From Deltaproteobacteria bacterium (lineage in GTDB: Bacteria > Myxococcota > UBA796 > SXON01), in NCBI GenBank assembly GCA_947483545.1, contig CANKNP010000121.1, positions 1 to 13,202 of the forward strand: 13,202 nucleotides of DNA. The letters run 5' to 3'. The notes below the pieces were generated by a model, which was not told the origin of the DNA, did not search any database, and was given only the letters and a program-made list of their open reading frames with translations. Positions within the stretch are counted from its first letter, which is position 1. Every line of letters starts with the position of its first letter. A program made the translations under genes and the position numbers. Positions 6,941 through 13,202 of this stretch are shown here, one piece after another.

Positions 6941-7744
6941 TCAGAACGTGATGCCCAGCGACCCGCCCAGGTAGAGCATGTCGTGCAGGCCGCCTTCGAC
7001 GCGGATGCTCGCATGGTCGTTCACGTTGAACCGCACGCCGAGGTTCACGTCGAGGATCGGGAGGACCGGCGGCACGCCCGCGAGGGGCCCGTCGTTCGCG
7101 CACTGCAGCTCCAGCGCCCGTTCGTAGGCGGGGGAGTCCGGACCGCAATCCTGCTCGGTGTTGTCGGCGCCGGAGGAGCCGGCCGGCTCCCCCGGATCCC
7201 ACTCGACCAGATTGCCGGTCTTGATGGCGATGCCGATGCCGGCGCCGAACATGACGGAGAACCAGTTGGTGGCGTGGATCTCGTAGGCATAGTTGGCGCC
7301 GATCATCACGAGGCCGAAGAACTCGGGCTCGATGTACGAGCCGTCCAGGTAGTCAGGGGGGCTGTCCCGGTCGTCCCAGTACCCGGGCTTGATCAGCGAG
7401 GAGAGGTAGTCCACGTAGAAGATGCCGTTCGCCTCGTCGCCCCGAACGACGAACTCAAGGCCCAGGGAATACGCCCGGACGTGCGGGCGCTCGATGTCCT
7501 GGCCCTCGTGCGACTCGTACCAGATGTCGAGCAGCGAGTCCGGTACGAACAGGTAGCGACCGCGAAAGCCGACCTCCATCAGGAACTGCCGCTTTTTCTC
7601 CGGGGCGACCTCGGTGGTGGCCTCGATCGCGAGCAACTCCGTCGGGGGATCCTCGGCCAGGGCGGGTGCGGTGTGCAGGGCGAGCAACAGGCTGAGCATC
7701 GGGTTCCAGGCCACGCGGTTGACAGCACCGCGAGACGGGGCCAT
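6941..7744 (-). CDS. Exported outer-membrane beta-barrel-like protein, family unknown
   Basis: 267 residues. A signal peptide is clear: positively charged n-region (R5, R10), hydrophobic MLSLLLALHTAP, and cleavage expected after ALA at 28-30, before EDPP. The mature part has alternating aromatic/hydrophobic strands separated by acidic turns (for example GFRGRYLFV, SLGLEFVV, GIFYVDYLS, FSVMFGAGIGIAI, LDVNLGVRFNV) and ends LYLGGSLGITF, with the C-terminal Phe typical of barrel proteins handled by BAM. A Cys pair (DCGP ... LQC) sits in a long acidic insertion and could form a disulfide. I do not recognise a named family. ATG 7744 keeps the charged n-region; ATG 7699 is a shorter alternative, and ATG 7771 would overlap the divergent lipoprotein gene. 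The start lies 11 bases from that gene's start. Confidence 0.7.
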   Translation of the reverse strand: MAPSRGAVNRVAWNPMLSLLLALHTAPALAEDPPTELLAIEATTEVAPEKKRQFLMEVGFRGRYLFVPDSLLDIWYESHEGQDIERPHVRAYSLGLEFVVRGDEANGIFYVDYLSSLIKPGYWDDRDSPPDYLDGSYIEPEFFGLVMIGANYAYEIHATNWFSVMFGAGIGIAIKTGNLVEWDPGEPAGSSGADNTEQDCGPDSPAYERALELQCANDGPLAGVPPVLPILDVNLGVRFNVNDHASIRVEGGLHDMLYLGGSLGITF

Positions 7745-7755
7745 CCTCGCCCGAC

Positions 7756-8196
7756 GTGCTGCTCCTGTCAACCCTTGTCGGCTGCCTCCACCTCGGTCTC
7801 AGGCCCGTTGACGTCTACGACCCGGCCGTGCTTTCGCGCGTTTTCGGCGACGTGGAGGTGCTCGCGCCCGTCGCGGAGCCCGGGATCGACGAGGCTGCAC
7901 GGGGGGCGTTGATGACGGCGTTGGTGGCGCGAGGCGCGATGGGCGAGGGGCCCGCAGTCCGCGTGACCATCGTGGAGGCGTCGCTGGAGCCTGCGCTGCG
8001 CGGAGATGCCGCGACCGGCGCGCTCTGGTACCGCGTGAGGCTGGTGGCCCACGTAGAGGAGCAGGGCCGCGCCCGAGACTTCGTGCTCCAGGACTGGGTC
8101 GCCGAAGACGGCCAGGTGCCAGACCGGGCGCGGATCTTCCGCGGGTTGAGCGAACGGCTGGCGCAGCAGGTGGCGGGGTGGTTGGTGGGGGGGTGA
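7756..8196 (+). CDS. Predicted lipoprotein, weakly LptE-like
   Basis: 146 residues from GTG 7756. The short signal MLLLSTLVGC has a lipobox LVGC with the lipidated Cys at 10; no other start codon exists before an in-frame TGA at 7720, so the start is forced, although the signal is short and lacks Lys/Arg. The body is a small alpha/beta domain: a VEVLAPV strand, a helix with DEAARGALMTALVARG, then strands VRVTIVEASLEPAL, LWYRVRLVAHVEE and RDFVLQDWVAEDG, and a C-terminal helix. The order of an E-x-x-LxxALxxxG helix followed by paired strands recalls LptE-type lipopolysaccharide-assembly lipoproteins, but no diagnostic motif is seen and lptD is not nearby. The TGA stop shares its A with the ATG of the next lipoprotein gene, so the two are very likely translated together. 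Confidence 0.6.
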   Translation: MLLLSTLVGCLHLGLRPVDVYDPAVLSRVFGDVEVLAPVAEPGIDEAARGALMTALVARGAMGEGPAVRVTIVEASLEPALRGDAATGALWYRVRLVAHVEEQGRARDFVLQDWVAEDGQVPDRARIFRGLSERLAQQVAGWLVGG

Positions 8197-8726
8197 TGGT
8201 CGCGCTGGTGCTTCTCTCAAGCTGTGCCCCGGAGCCAGAGCCCTACACCTGGGACTGGCACGCGGGCAGTGAGGAGGATCGCCTGGATGTGCGGATCGAC
8301 CCCGGCGGCACCACGATCGTCGGGGGTTGGGCGTGGGCTGCGGAGACCCACAGCGCCGCCGACCCCCCGGAAGCCTGCGCCGGCGCCTGGACGGTGAGCG
8401 GGAGTGCGGAGGCCTGTGAGGCCTGCACCTGGCGGTTCGCAACCACTTTCACTCGCATCCTGTACGCGGCGTCGGATCGGGACGGTTGCGAGGGCAGATC
8501 CGGGGCCCACGAAATGACCGGCGCCATCCAGCGAACGGAGGAGATGCTCTGGGTGGAGGCCTCGGTGGACCGGCTGTCCTGGACCGCAGAGAACGACTAT
8601 TTTACCTACTTCGCCCAGTCCTGGAACTTCACCCAGGATGCCTCCAGCGTCACCGAGACGGTCGACGCACAGGGGGCGACGACACTCTCGGCGTATTCCT
8701 GGTCCGAGTGGTATTCCCGGTATTGA
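8196..8726 (+). CDS. Predicted lipoprotein with C-x3-W ... CxxCxWxF cysteine motif
   Basis: 176 residues from ATG 8196, which overlaps the preceding stop in TGATG; a GTG at 8178 would add six residues and give a more normal signal length. The lipobox is LSSC with the lipidated Cys at 10, followed by the acidic/Pro spacer APEPEPY. The mature domain has four ordered cysteines in C61-AGAW ... C74-EA-C77-TWRF ... C98, likely two disulfides, and ends in an aromatic-rich strand region (DYFTYFAQSWNF ... SAYSWSEWYSRY). I do not recognise a characterised family; similar C..W..CxxCxWxF arrangements seem frequent among secreted lipoproteins of this type of bacterium, but that is recollection, not a search result. 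Expected in the outer membrane or on the cell surface. Confidence 0.6.
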   Translation: MVALVLLSSCAPEPEPYTWDWHAGSEEDRLDVRIDPGGTTIVGGWAWAAETHSAADPPEACAGAWTVSGSAEACEACTWRFATTFTRILYAASDRDGCEGRSGAHEMTGAIQRTEEMLWVEASVDRLSWTAENDYFTYFAQSWNFTQDASSVTETVDAQGATTLSAYSWSEWYSRY

Positions 8727-8735
8727 GGGCATCGC

Positions 8736-8755
8736 GTGGGGGGCTTGCCCCCCAC
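8736..8755. terminator. Perfect G/C palindrome between convergent genes; repeat-family member
   Basis: GTGGGGGGCTTGCCCCCCAC is a 9-bp perfect stem with a TT loop (or 8 bp with a CTTG loop). It sits in the 33-base gap between the second lipoprotein stop and the lon stop, so it could terminate transcription from both sides, although neither side has a U-tract. A 26-bp block around it (8734-8759) recurs, inverted and with one mismatch, at 13091-13116. Confidence 0.6.
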
Positions 8756-8759
8756 AAAG

Positions 8760-11204
8760 TCAAGCCTCCGCCGCTTCCTGCGGCTTCTTCTCGCCCGCCG
8801 CCTTCCGCCGCTCAATCTCCGCGACGACCTCGGCCCTGCGCGCCTCCATCGCCTCCTTCCCGAAGGCGTGATCGAGGACCTCTTCCATGCGGGAGCAAAA
8901 GTGGAACGTCATCTCGTCGCGGATCTCCTGGGGAACCTCGACGAGATCCTTTTTGCAGCGCTCGGGCAGCAGGATGGTCTTGATCCCGGCGCGGTGCGCG
9001 GCCAACACCTTCTCCTTGACCCCGCCGACGGGCAGGACGGCCCCGCGGAGCGTGGCCTCGCCGGTCATCGCCATGGTGGGGTCCACCTTCAGTCCGGTGA
9101 GCAACGAGACCATCGCCGTCAGCATGGTCACGCCCGCGCTGGGGCCATCCTTCGGGATCGCGCCGGAAGGCACGTGTACGTGGATGTCGGTGTTCTCAAA
9201 CACGTCGGGATCAATGCCGAGCTCCAGCGCGCTCGCCCGGATGTAGGACCGGGCGACGCCCACGGACTCCTTCATCACGTCGCCGAGCGAACCTGAGAGC
9301 TGCACGCCGCCCTTGCCCTTCATCTTGGTGGCCTCGATGAAGAGGATGTCGCCGCCCGCTGCGGTCCATGCCAGGCCTGTCGCCACGCCCGGAACCCCCG
9401 TGCGCCCGGCCACCTCCGCGAAGAAGTGGATCGGCCCGCGGATCTCCTCGACCTTGTCGGTCGTGAGCGTGAGCGTGCCCTTCAGCTTGTTGCTCGCGAC
9501 CTCTTTCGCGGTCCACCGGCAGACCGCCGCGACCTCCCGCTTGAGGCCGCGAACGCCGGCTTCCCGGGTGTAGGACGTGATCAGGAACTTGAGCACCGGG
9601 TCAGGGATCTCGAGCGACGTCGGCGTCAACCCATGCTCTTCCAACGCCTCCGGCAGCAGGTACTGCCGGGCGATCTTCATCTTCTCCTCCATCGTGTAGC
9701 CGGGGATCTCGATGATCTCCATGCGGTCACGCAGCGGGCTCGGGATGGGATCCGCGAGGTTCGCCGTAGCGATGAACAGGATCTTGGAGAGGTCGAAGGG
9801 CACATCGAGGTAGTGATCCACGAAGGTGTCGTTCTGCTCCGGATCCAGGACCTCCAAGAGCGCGCTGGAGGGGTCGCCTCGGTAGTCCATACCGAGCTTG
9901 TCGATCTCGTCGAGCACGAAGACAGGGTTGTTCGTCCCAGCCTTTTTCACGGACTTGATGATCTTCCCGGGCAATGACCCGATGTAGGTCCGGCGGTGAC
10001 CCCGGATCTCCGCCTCGTCGCGCACGCCGCCGAGGGAGATACGCACCATCTTCCTGCCAAGTGCACGGGCGACCGACTTCGCGAGCGAGGTCTTGCCGAC
10101 ACCCGGGGGCCCGACGAGGCACAGGATCGGCCCCTTCATGTCGCTCTTGAGCTTCCGCACCGCGAGATACTCGAGGATGCGCTGCTTCACCTTCAACAAG
10201 CCGTAGTGGTCCTCGTCCAGGATCCGCGCGGCCTCGTTCACGTCCATCACGTCTTCCGTAGCGTTCTTCCACGGCAATTCGACCAACCAGTCGATGTACG
10301 TCCGGCTGACCGTGTACTCGGCCGCCCCGGGGCTCATCCGCGCCATGCGCTTGAGCTCCTTCAACGCCACCTTCTCCACGTCCGCGGGCATGCGGGCGCG
10401 CTTGATGTTCTTCTTGAGCTCCTCGAACTCCTCCTGGCGATCATCCGTCTCGCCCAGCTCCTTCTGGATCGCCTTCATCTGCTCGCGCAGGAAGTACTCG
10501 CGCTGGGCCTTGTCCATCTCGCCCTTCACTTCCGTCTGGATCTTGTTGGACAGTTCGACGACCTGGATCTCCTTGTTGAGCAGCGCGATGACCTTCGTCA
10601 TGCGCTCCTGGCAGTCCATCGTCTCCAGCAGCGCCTGCTTCTCTTCGACGTCGATGTTCAGGTTCGAGGCGACGATATCTGCGAGGATGCCCGGGTTGTC
10701 GATGCTGCGGACCAGAAAGCTCGCCTCGCTCGGGATGTGTGGGGAGATGTCGATGACCTTCTGCGCCAGCTCGCGCATGTTGCCCATCATCTTCTCCAGC
10801 TCGGGCGTCGTCTCGGTGGACTCTTCGAAGACCTTGACCGTCGCGCGCAAACAGGGGTTTGTCTGCTCCCATTTCTGGATCTTCACCCGCGCGAGCCCTT
10901 GAATGATGACGTTGAGCTTGTTGCCCGGCATCTTCACCATCTTGAGGATCTTCACGACCGTGCCGATGGTGTAGAGCTCGCTCACCTCGGGGTCTTCATT
11001 CTTCGCGTCCTGCTGGGCAACGATGCCGAGCAGCTTGTCCCCCGCCAGCGCGCGCTCGACCGCCTCCAGGGACTTGTTGCGCCCGACGTTGATGGGGAAC
11101 GCCAACACGGGGAAGATCACCGTGTTGCGGATCGCGAGGATGGGGATGGAGAGCTCGGGGGGCAGATTGACGGGCTGCTGATCACCGGGGTTTTCGAAGG
11201 CCAT
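8760..11204 (-). CDS. lon: ATP-dependent protease Lon (LonA type)
   Basis: 814 residues, a complete LonA protease that unfolds and degrades damaged and regulatory proteins in the cytoplasm as a hexamer. The substrate-binding N domain (about 18-210, PILAIRNTVIFPVLAFPINV at its start) leads into a coiled-coil (about 211-270, with MDKAQREYFLREQMKAIQKELGE). The AAA+ module has Walker A GPPGVGKT (365-372) and Walker B FVLDEIDK (429-436). The serine protease domain has catalytic S689 in KDGPSAG and K732 in GGVKEK, 43 residues apart as in E. coli Lon. The C-terminus is a short charged tail rich in Lys, Glu and Ala. The start is ATG 11204, with AGGTG about 9 bases upstream. It lies 87 bases downstream of the GT-C-like gene on the same strand, so read-through is possible, but a separate promoter is likely for a stress protease. 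clpX is not next to it here. Confidence 0.97.
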   Translation of the reverse strand: MAFENPGDQQPVNLPPELSIPILAIRNTVIFPVLAFPINVGRNKSLEAVERALAGDKLLGIVAQQDAKNEDPEVSELYTIGTVVKILKMVKMPGNKLNVIIQGLARVKIQKWEQTNPCLRATVKVFEESTETTPELEKMMGNMRELAQKVIDISPHIPSEASFLVRSIDNPGILADIVASNLNIDVEEKQALLETMDCQERMTKVIALLNKEIQVVELSNKIQTEVKGEMDKAQREYFLREQMKAIQKELGETDDRQEEFEELKKNIKRARMPADVEKVALKELKRMARMSPGAAEYTVSRTYIDWLVELPWKNATEDVMDVNEAARILDEDHYGLLKVKQRILEYLAVRKLKSDMKGPILCLVGPPGVGKTSLAKSVARALGRKMVRISLGGVRDEAEIRGHRRTYIGSLPGKIIKSVKKAGTNNPVFVLDEIDKLGMDYRGDPSSALLEVLDPEQNDTFVDHYLDVPFDLSKILFIATANLADPIPSPLRDRMEIIEIPGYTMEEKMKIARQYLLPEALEEHGLTPTSLEIPDPVLKFLITSYTREAGVRGLKREVAAVCRWTAKEVASNKLKGTLTLTTDKVEEIRGPIHFFAEVAGRTGVPGVATGLAWTAAGGDILFIEATKMKGKGGVQLSGSLGDVMKESVGVARSYIRASALELGIDPDVFENTDIHVHVPSGAIPKDGPSAGVTMLTAMVSLLTGLKVDPTMAMTGEATLRGAVLPVGGVKEKVLAAHRAGIKTILLPERCKKDLVEVPQEIRDEMTFHFCSRMEEVLDHAFGKEAMEARRAEVVAEIERRKAAGEKKPQEAAEA

Positions 11205-11291
11205 GAGGGACGCACCTGTTGTTGGCGTGAAGCTATCCCCGGGTGGACCCCCGGCAATGGACCTGCCTGAACGGGTAGCGTCGTGGTCCCC
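11205..11291 (-). promoter_or_regulatory. lon upstream region
   Basis: This 87-base gap lies between the membrane-protein stop and the lon start. Read on the minus strand, a TTGCCG followed 16 bases later by TAGCTT is a weak sigma70-like pair (roughly 11256-11229). A small CCGGG/CCCGG hairpin (11239-11254) lies between the two boxes. I see no clear sigma32-type heat-shock promoter or CIRCE element. The assignment is tentative. Confidence 0.25.
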
Positions 11292-13037
11292 CTACTGCTC
11301 CCGCCCCATCCGGATCATCCCCAGCTCAAACCCCGGCCGCACCTCTTCGTCCCGTGGCGGCGCGGTCAGCAGCGCCTCTGTCGCGGTGAACGCCGGGTTG
11401 CTGTAGGTCCCTTTGACGTCCCAGAGCACCAGCCGCTCATCGGCGGCTTGCGGCGCACCGAGCAGCGAGGTCAACAGGCGGATCGCCTCGCTGTCCCGTA
11501 GGTTCAACGGGGTCTTCGGGTTGCGTCGCCGCTCGTTCCGCCAGACGCCGACGATCAAATCCCGGCGCAGGACGACCCAGCGAACGCCCAACGCGTCCAG
11601 CTCCTCCCGCTTCGAGGGCAAGCGCGGCTGGGGGCGGAGCGGGGCTGCCGCGGCGTTCTGGAGGGCCGTCATCCACGGCGTTCCTCGCCGCTTTCGGTAC
11701 CCATCCGGCCACATCGCGGGCGCAGACTCACCCATCCCGCCGATCGTCGGTCGGGCGAATTGGGTCTGCCAGAGCAGCACGTCCGATTGGATACCGCCTG
11801 GCAAGAACAGGAACGCGCCCGGCTCCTTTGCCGCATCGACGATGAGAGGGGGGCAGGTCGTGTCGGTATGGTTGAAGGGCAGGGTGCCCGCGAACAGTTG
11901 CCCGCCGATGCTGCCGGCCACGAACGTCATCCCCCAGCGGGGCGAGCGCCCGAGGCTTCGCCAGGCCAGGATCGCGAGCGCGACCATGGGGATCATCACG
12001 ACCATCGTGATCCGGTAGGGGAACCAGAGCCGGGAGAGGAAGGGGAGGTGGCTGGCGACGAGCCAGACGGGGTTCAGGATTCGTTCGCCGCTGATGCGCG
12101 CGCCAAATCCGATCGCGATGAGGCCGATCGCGATCAGCGCCCAGATGCGACCTTCGCGTCCGCCGCGCAGGGCACCGATCATCGCGGCGAGGGTCCACGC
12201 CGGCTGCAGGAGGAGCGGCGCGCCCCGGGTCTCCATGAGCCAGATGCCGTGCAGATCCCCGCTCACGTTGGCCGCTTCTGGCCCGCCGGCCTTGACCCCC
12301 GGGACCAGCCCTGCGTCCCAGGAGCCCCACATGGCGAGGCCCATCGGCAGGATGAGGACCACGCAGAACACGGCAGCGATGCCTACCGATCTCGCTGCTT
12401 GCGCGCGGCGTCCGTCACTCCACCAGATAGCCAACGGCAGCATCAGGAACGCGAGGAAGTACCCGACGAACCAATAGGTCCATGCCGCGATGGCGACCGC
12501 CGCCCCGAGCGAGAGCGCAGTCCGTGTGCTCGCATCGCCCCGGCAGATGCGGAGCAACATCAACACCGCGAGGGGGGCCCACCACAGGCAAGCTTGGGTG
12601 GGTCGGCCCGCGGTCAGCTCGAAGATGGCGTACGGACAGACCATCCAGGCCACTGTTGCGGCCACGGCCTCGCGTGGATCGCTCCAGAGCTCCAGCGCAA
12701 GCTTCTCGAACGCCCAGGCGTTGCCTGCCAGCAGGAAAAGCGTGAACGGAGGCGACCAGTTCAGGCCGAACACCCACTGGAAGGGCAGGGAGAACACGGC
12801 GTCGATGAAGTTGTTGCCCGTGTGCGAGAAGATGTCCTTCCCGTCCGGCATGAAGAACAGCGACGTCCAGCTTGGGTCCCCGAAGTGTGTGACACACATC
12901 CGAACCCACCAATAGAACCAGCCGGTGCCGTAGGCGTCTACGCCGTCGCCAACGATGTGCCCTGGCGCCAAAAAGGCGGGAATCAGGCCGATCGTCACCG
13001 GCAGCGTGTAGGCTGCCCATCGCCAGCGGGGCAGCAC
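11292..13037 (-). CDS. Polytopic membrane protein, GT-C glycosyltransferase-like
   Basis: 581 residues. About ten membrane helices fill residues 8-385; a soluble region of about 190 residues follows. The first extracytoplasmic loop begins GDGVDAYGTGWFYWWV (30-45) and continues with LFFMPDGKD; acidic residues in this loop are typical of GT-C lipid-phosphosugar transferases. ELTAGRPTQACLWWAPL (140-156) is another block common to large bacterial membrane proteins of this kind. The C-terminal part holds FLFLPGG ... LLWQTQFARPTIGG and DALGVRWVVLRRD, also seen in that group. Donor and acceptor cannot be inferred. The frame is open to 13178, but the start is placed at GTG 13037, where AGAGG (13047-13043) sits five bases upstream; the longer version would translate the palindromic repeat at 13095-13114 and add a charged, non-membrane leader. 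It is followed 87 bases on by lon. Confidence 0.65.
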   Translation of the reverse strand: MLPRWRWAAYTLPVTIGLIPAFLAPGHIVGDGVDAYGTGWFYWWVRMCVTHFGDPSWTSLFFMPDGKDIFSHTGNNFIDAVFSLPFQWVFGLNWSPPFTLFLLAGNAWAFEKLALELWSDPREAVAATVAWMVCPYAIFELTAGRPTQACLWWAPLAVLMLLRICRGDASTRTALSLGAAVAIAAWTYWFVGYFLAFLMLPLAIWWSDGRRAQAARSVGIAAVFCVVLILPMGLAMWGSWDAGLVPGVKAGGPEAANVSGDLHGIWLMETRGAPLLLQPAWTLAAMIGALRGGREGRIWALIAIGLIAIGFGARISGERILNPVWLVASHLPFLSRLWFPYRITMVVMIPMVALAILAWRSLGRSPRWGMTFVAGSIGGQLFAGTLPFNHTDTTCPPLIVDAAKEPGAFLFLPGGIQSDVLLWQTQFARPTIGGMGESAPAMWPDGYRKRRGTPWMTALQNAAAAPLRPQPRLPSKREELDALGVRWVVLRRDLIVGVWRNERRRNPKTPLNLRDSEAIRLLTSLLGAPQAADERLVLWDVKGTYSNPAFTATEALLTAPPRDEEVRPGFELGMIRMGREQ

Positions 13038-13042
13038 TAGTG

Positions 13043-13047
13043 CCTCT
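13043..13047 (-). promoter_or_regulatory. Ribosome-binding site fixing the membrane-protein start
   Basis: On the minus strand AGAGG is followed by the five-base spacer CACTA and then GTG at 13037. This is the best-spaced Shine-Dalgarno match in the region and decides for this start over the longer open frame reaching 13178. Confidence 0.55.
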
Positions 13048-13090
13048 GCCCCGAAATATGTCGCCAGGGCTGGCTTCCGAACCCGCCCTG

Positions 13091-13116
13091 CTTTGTGGGG
13101 GGCACGCCCCCCACGC
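13091..13116. repeat. Second copy of the 26-bp G/C palindromic element
   Basis: The core is a palindrome at 13095-13114, GTGGGGGGCACGCCCCCCAC, preceded by CTTT and followed by GC. Over 26 bases it matches the inverse of 8734-8759 at 25 positions; the single difference is in the loop (CA-C versus CA-A). It lies upstream of the membrane-protein gene, outside its likely coding region. Confidence 0.75.
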
Positions 13117-13138
13117 CCCCCGCTCGCCGGGGTGCGCT

Positions 13139-13158
13139 CGGGTACGAGCGCATACCCG
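13139..13158. other. Hairpin CGGGTA / TACCCG
   Basis: CGGGTA (13139-13144) and TACCCG (13153-13158) form a 6-bp stem with an eight-base loop, in the intergenic right end between the two G/C palindromes. It has no U-run. It could be a terminator for a gene beyond the edge, an operator, or chance in GC-rich DNA. Confidence 0.25.
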
Positions 13159-13183
13159 GCTCGGGTGCGGTTGGGCATCGGCT

Positions 13184-13202
13184 GCGGGGGGCAAGCCCCC
13201 CG
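13184..13202. repeat. Third G/C palindrome, cut by the window edge
   Basis: GCGGGGGGCAAGCCCCCCG runs to the last base. The core GGGGGGCAAGCCCCCC is identical to that of the element beside lon read on the minus strand, but the CTTTGT flank is absent. With 13038-13183 it makes up the gene-free right end of the window, where I see no coding frame I trust. Confidence 0.6.

Noticed and set aside
9996..11270. Plus-strand open frame of 424 codons antisense to lon
   Set aside because: It is the His/Leu/Asp/Arg-rich mirror of lon codons, with no domain and no independent ribosome site.
11760..13040. Plus-strand open frame of 426 codons antisense to the membrane protein
   Set aside because: It is charged low-complexity antisense translation; the minus frame has coherent membrane helices and a good start.
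13091..13202. Palindromes as terminal inverted repeats of a small insertion element
   Set aside because: The DNA between them is only about 70 bases, has no transposase or target-site duplication, and the two copies differ in flanks.

Overview
The window is high-GC DNA, densely packed with genes on both strands, in a style that fits the Myxococcota (former Deltaproteobacteria). The supports for this are a mosaic signalling protein joining a receiver-like domain to a PATAN/DUF4388-like domain, a DnaJ-like segment and TPRs; short lipoproteins beside an outer-membrane barrel; and strong GC bias at third codon positions. This is inference from gene style; there is no rRNA or other marker that fixes the lineage. 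No tRNA, rRNA, CRISPR array, transposase or phage gene was seen, and no gene-free stretch exceeds 165 bases.

Layout: (1) 1-852, plus strand, the C-terminal part of a divergent NusA-like protein, open at the left edge. (2) 849-4001, minus strand, a run read pabB, thiE, mgtE: aminodeoxychorismate synthase component I, thiamine-phosphate synthase overlapping it by four bases, and an MgtE magnesium transporter 55 bases further on. The nusA-like and mgtE genes converge and share one CTAG as both stop codons. (3) 4028-6936, plus strand, a 673-residue mosaic scaffold/signalling protein followed by a WalJ/YycJ-type metallo-beta-lactamase-fold hydrolase. (4) 6941-8726, an envelope block: a minus-strand exported barrel-like protein, divergent from two plus-strand lipoprotein genes that overlap by one base. 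(5) 8760-13037, minus strand, a polytopic GT-C-like membrane protein followed by a complete Lon protease. (6) The right edge is intergenic and carries two G/C palindromes, one of them nearly identical to a 26-bp element beside the lon stop.

Most genes are housekeeping (folate and thiamine precursor synthesis, Mg2+ transport, proteolysis). The parts that look least described are the 673-residue mosaic protein, the NusA-like protein with an eroded second KH loop, the barrel/lipoprotein divergon, and the palindromic repeat family. I see no clear defence island, biosynthetic cluster or mobile element.
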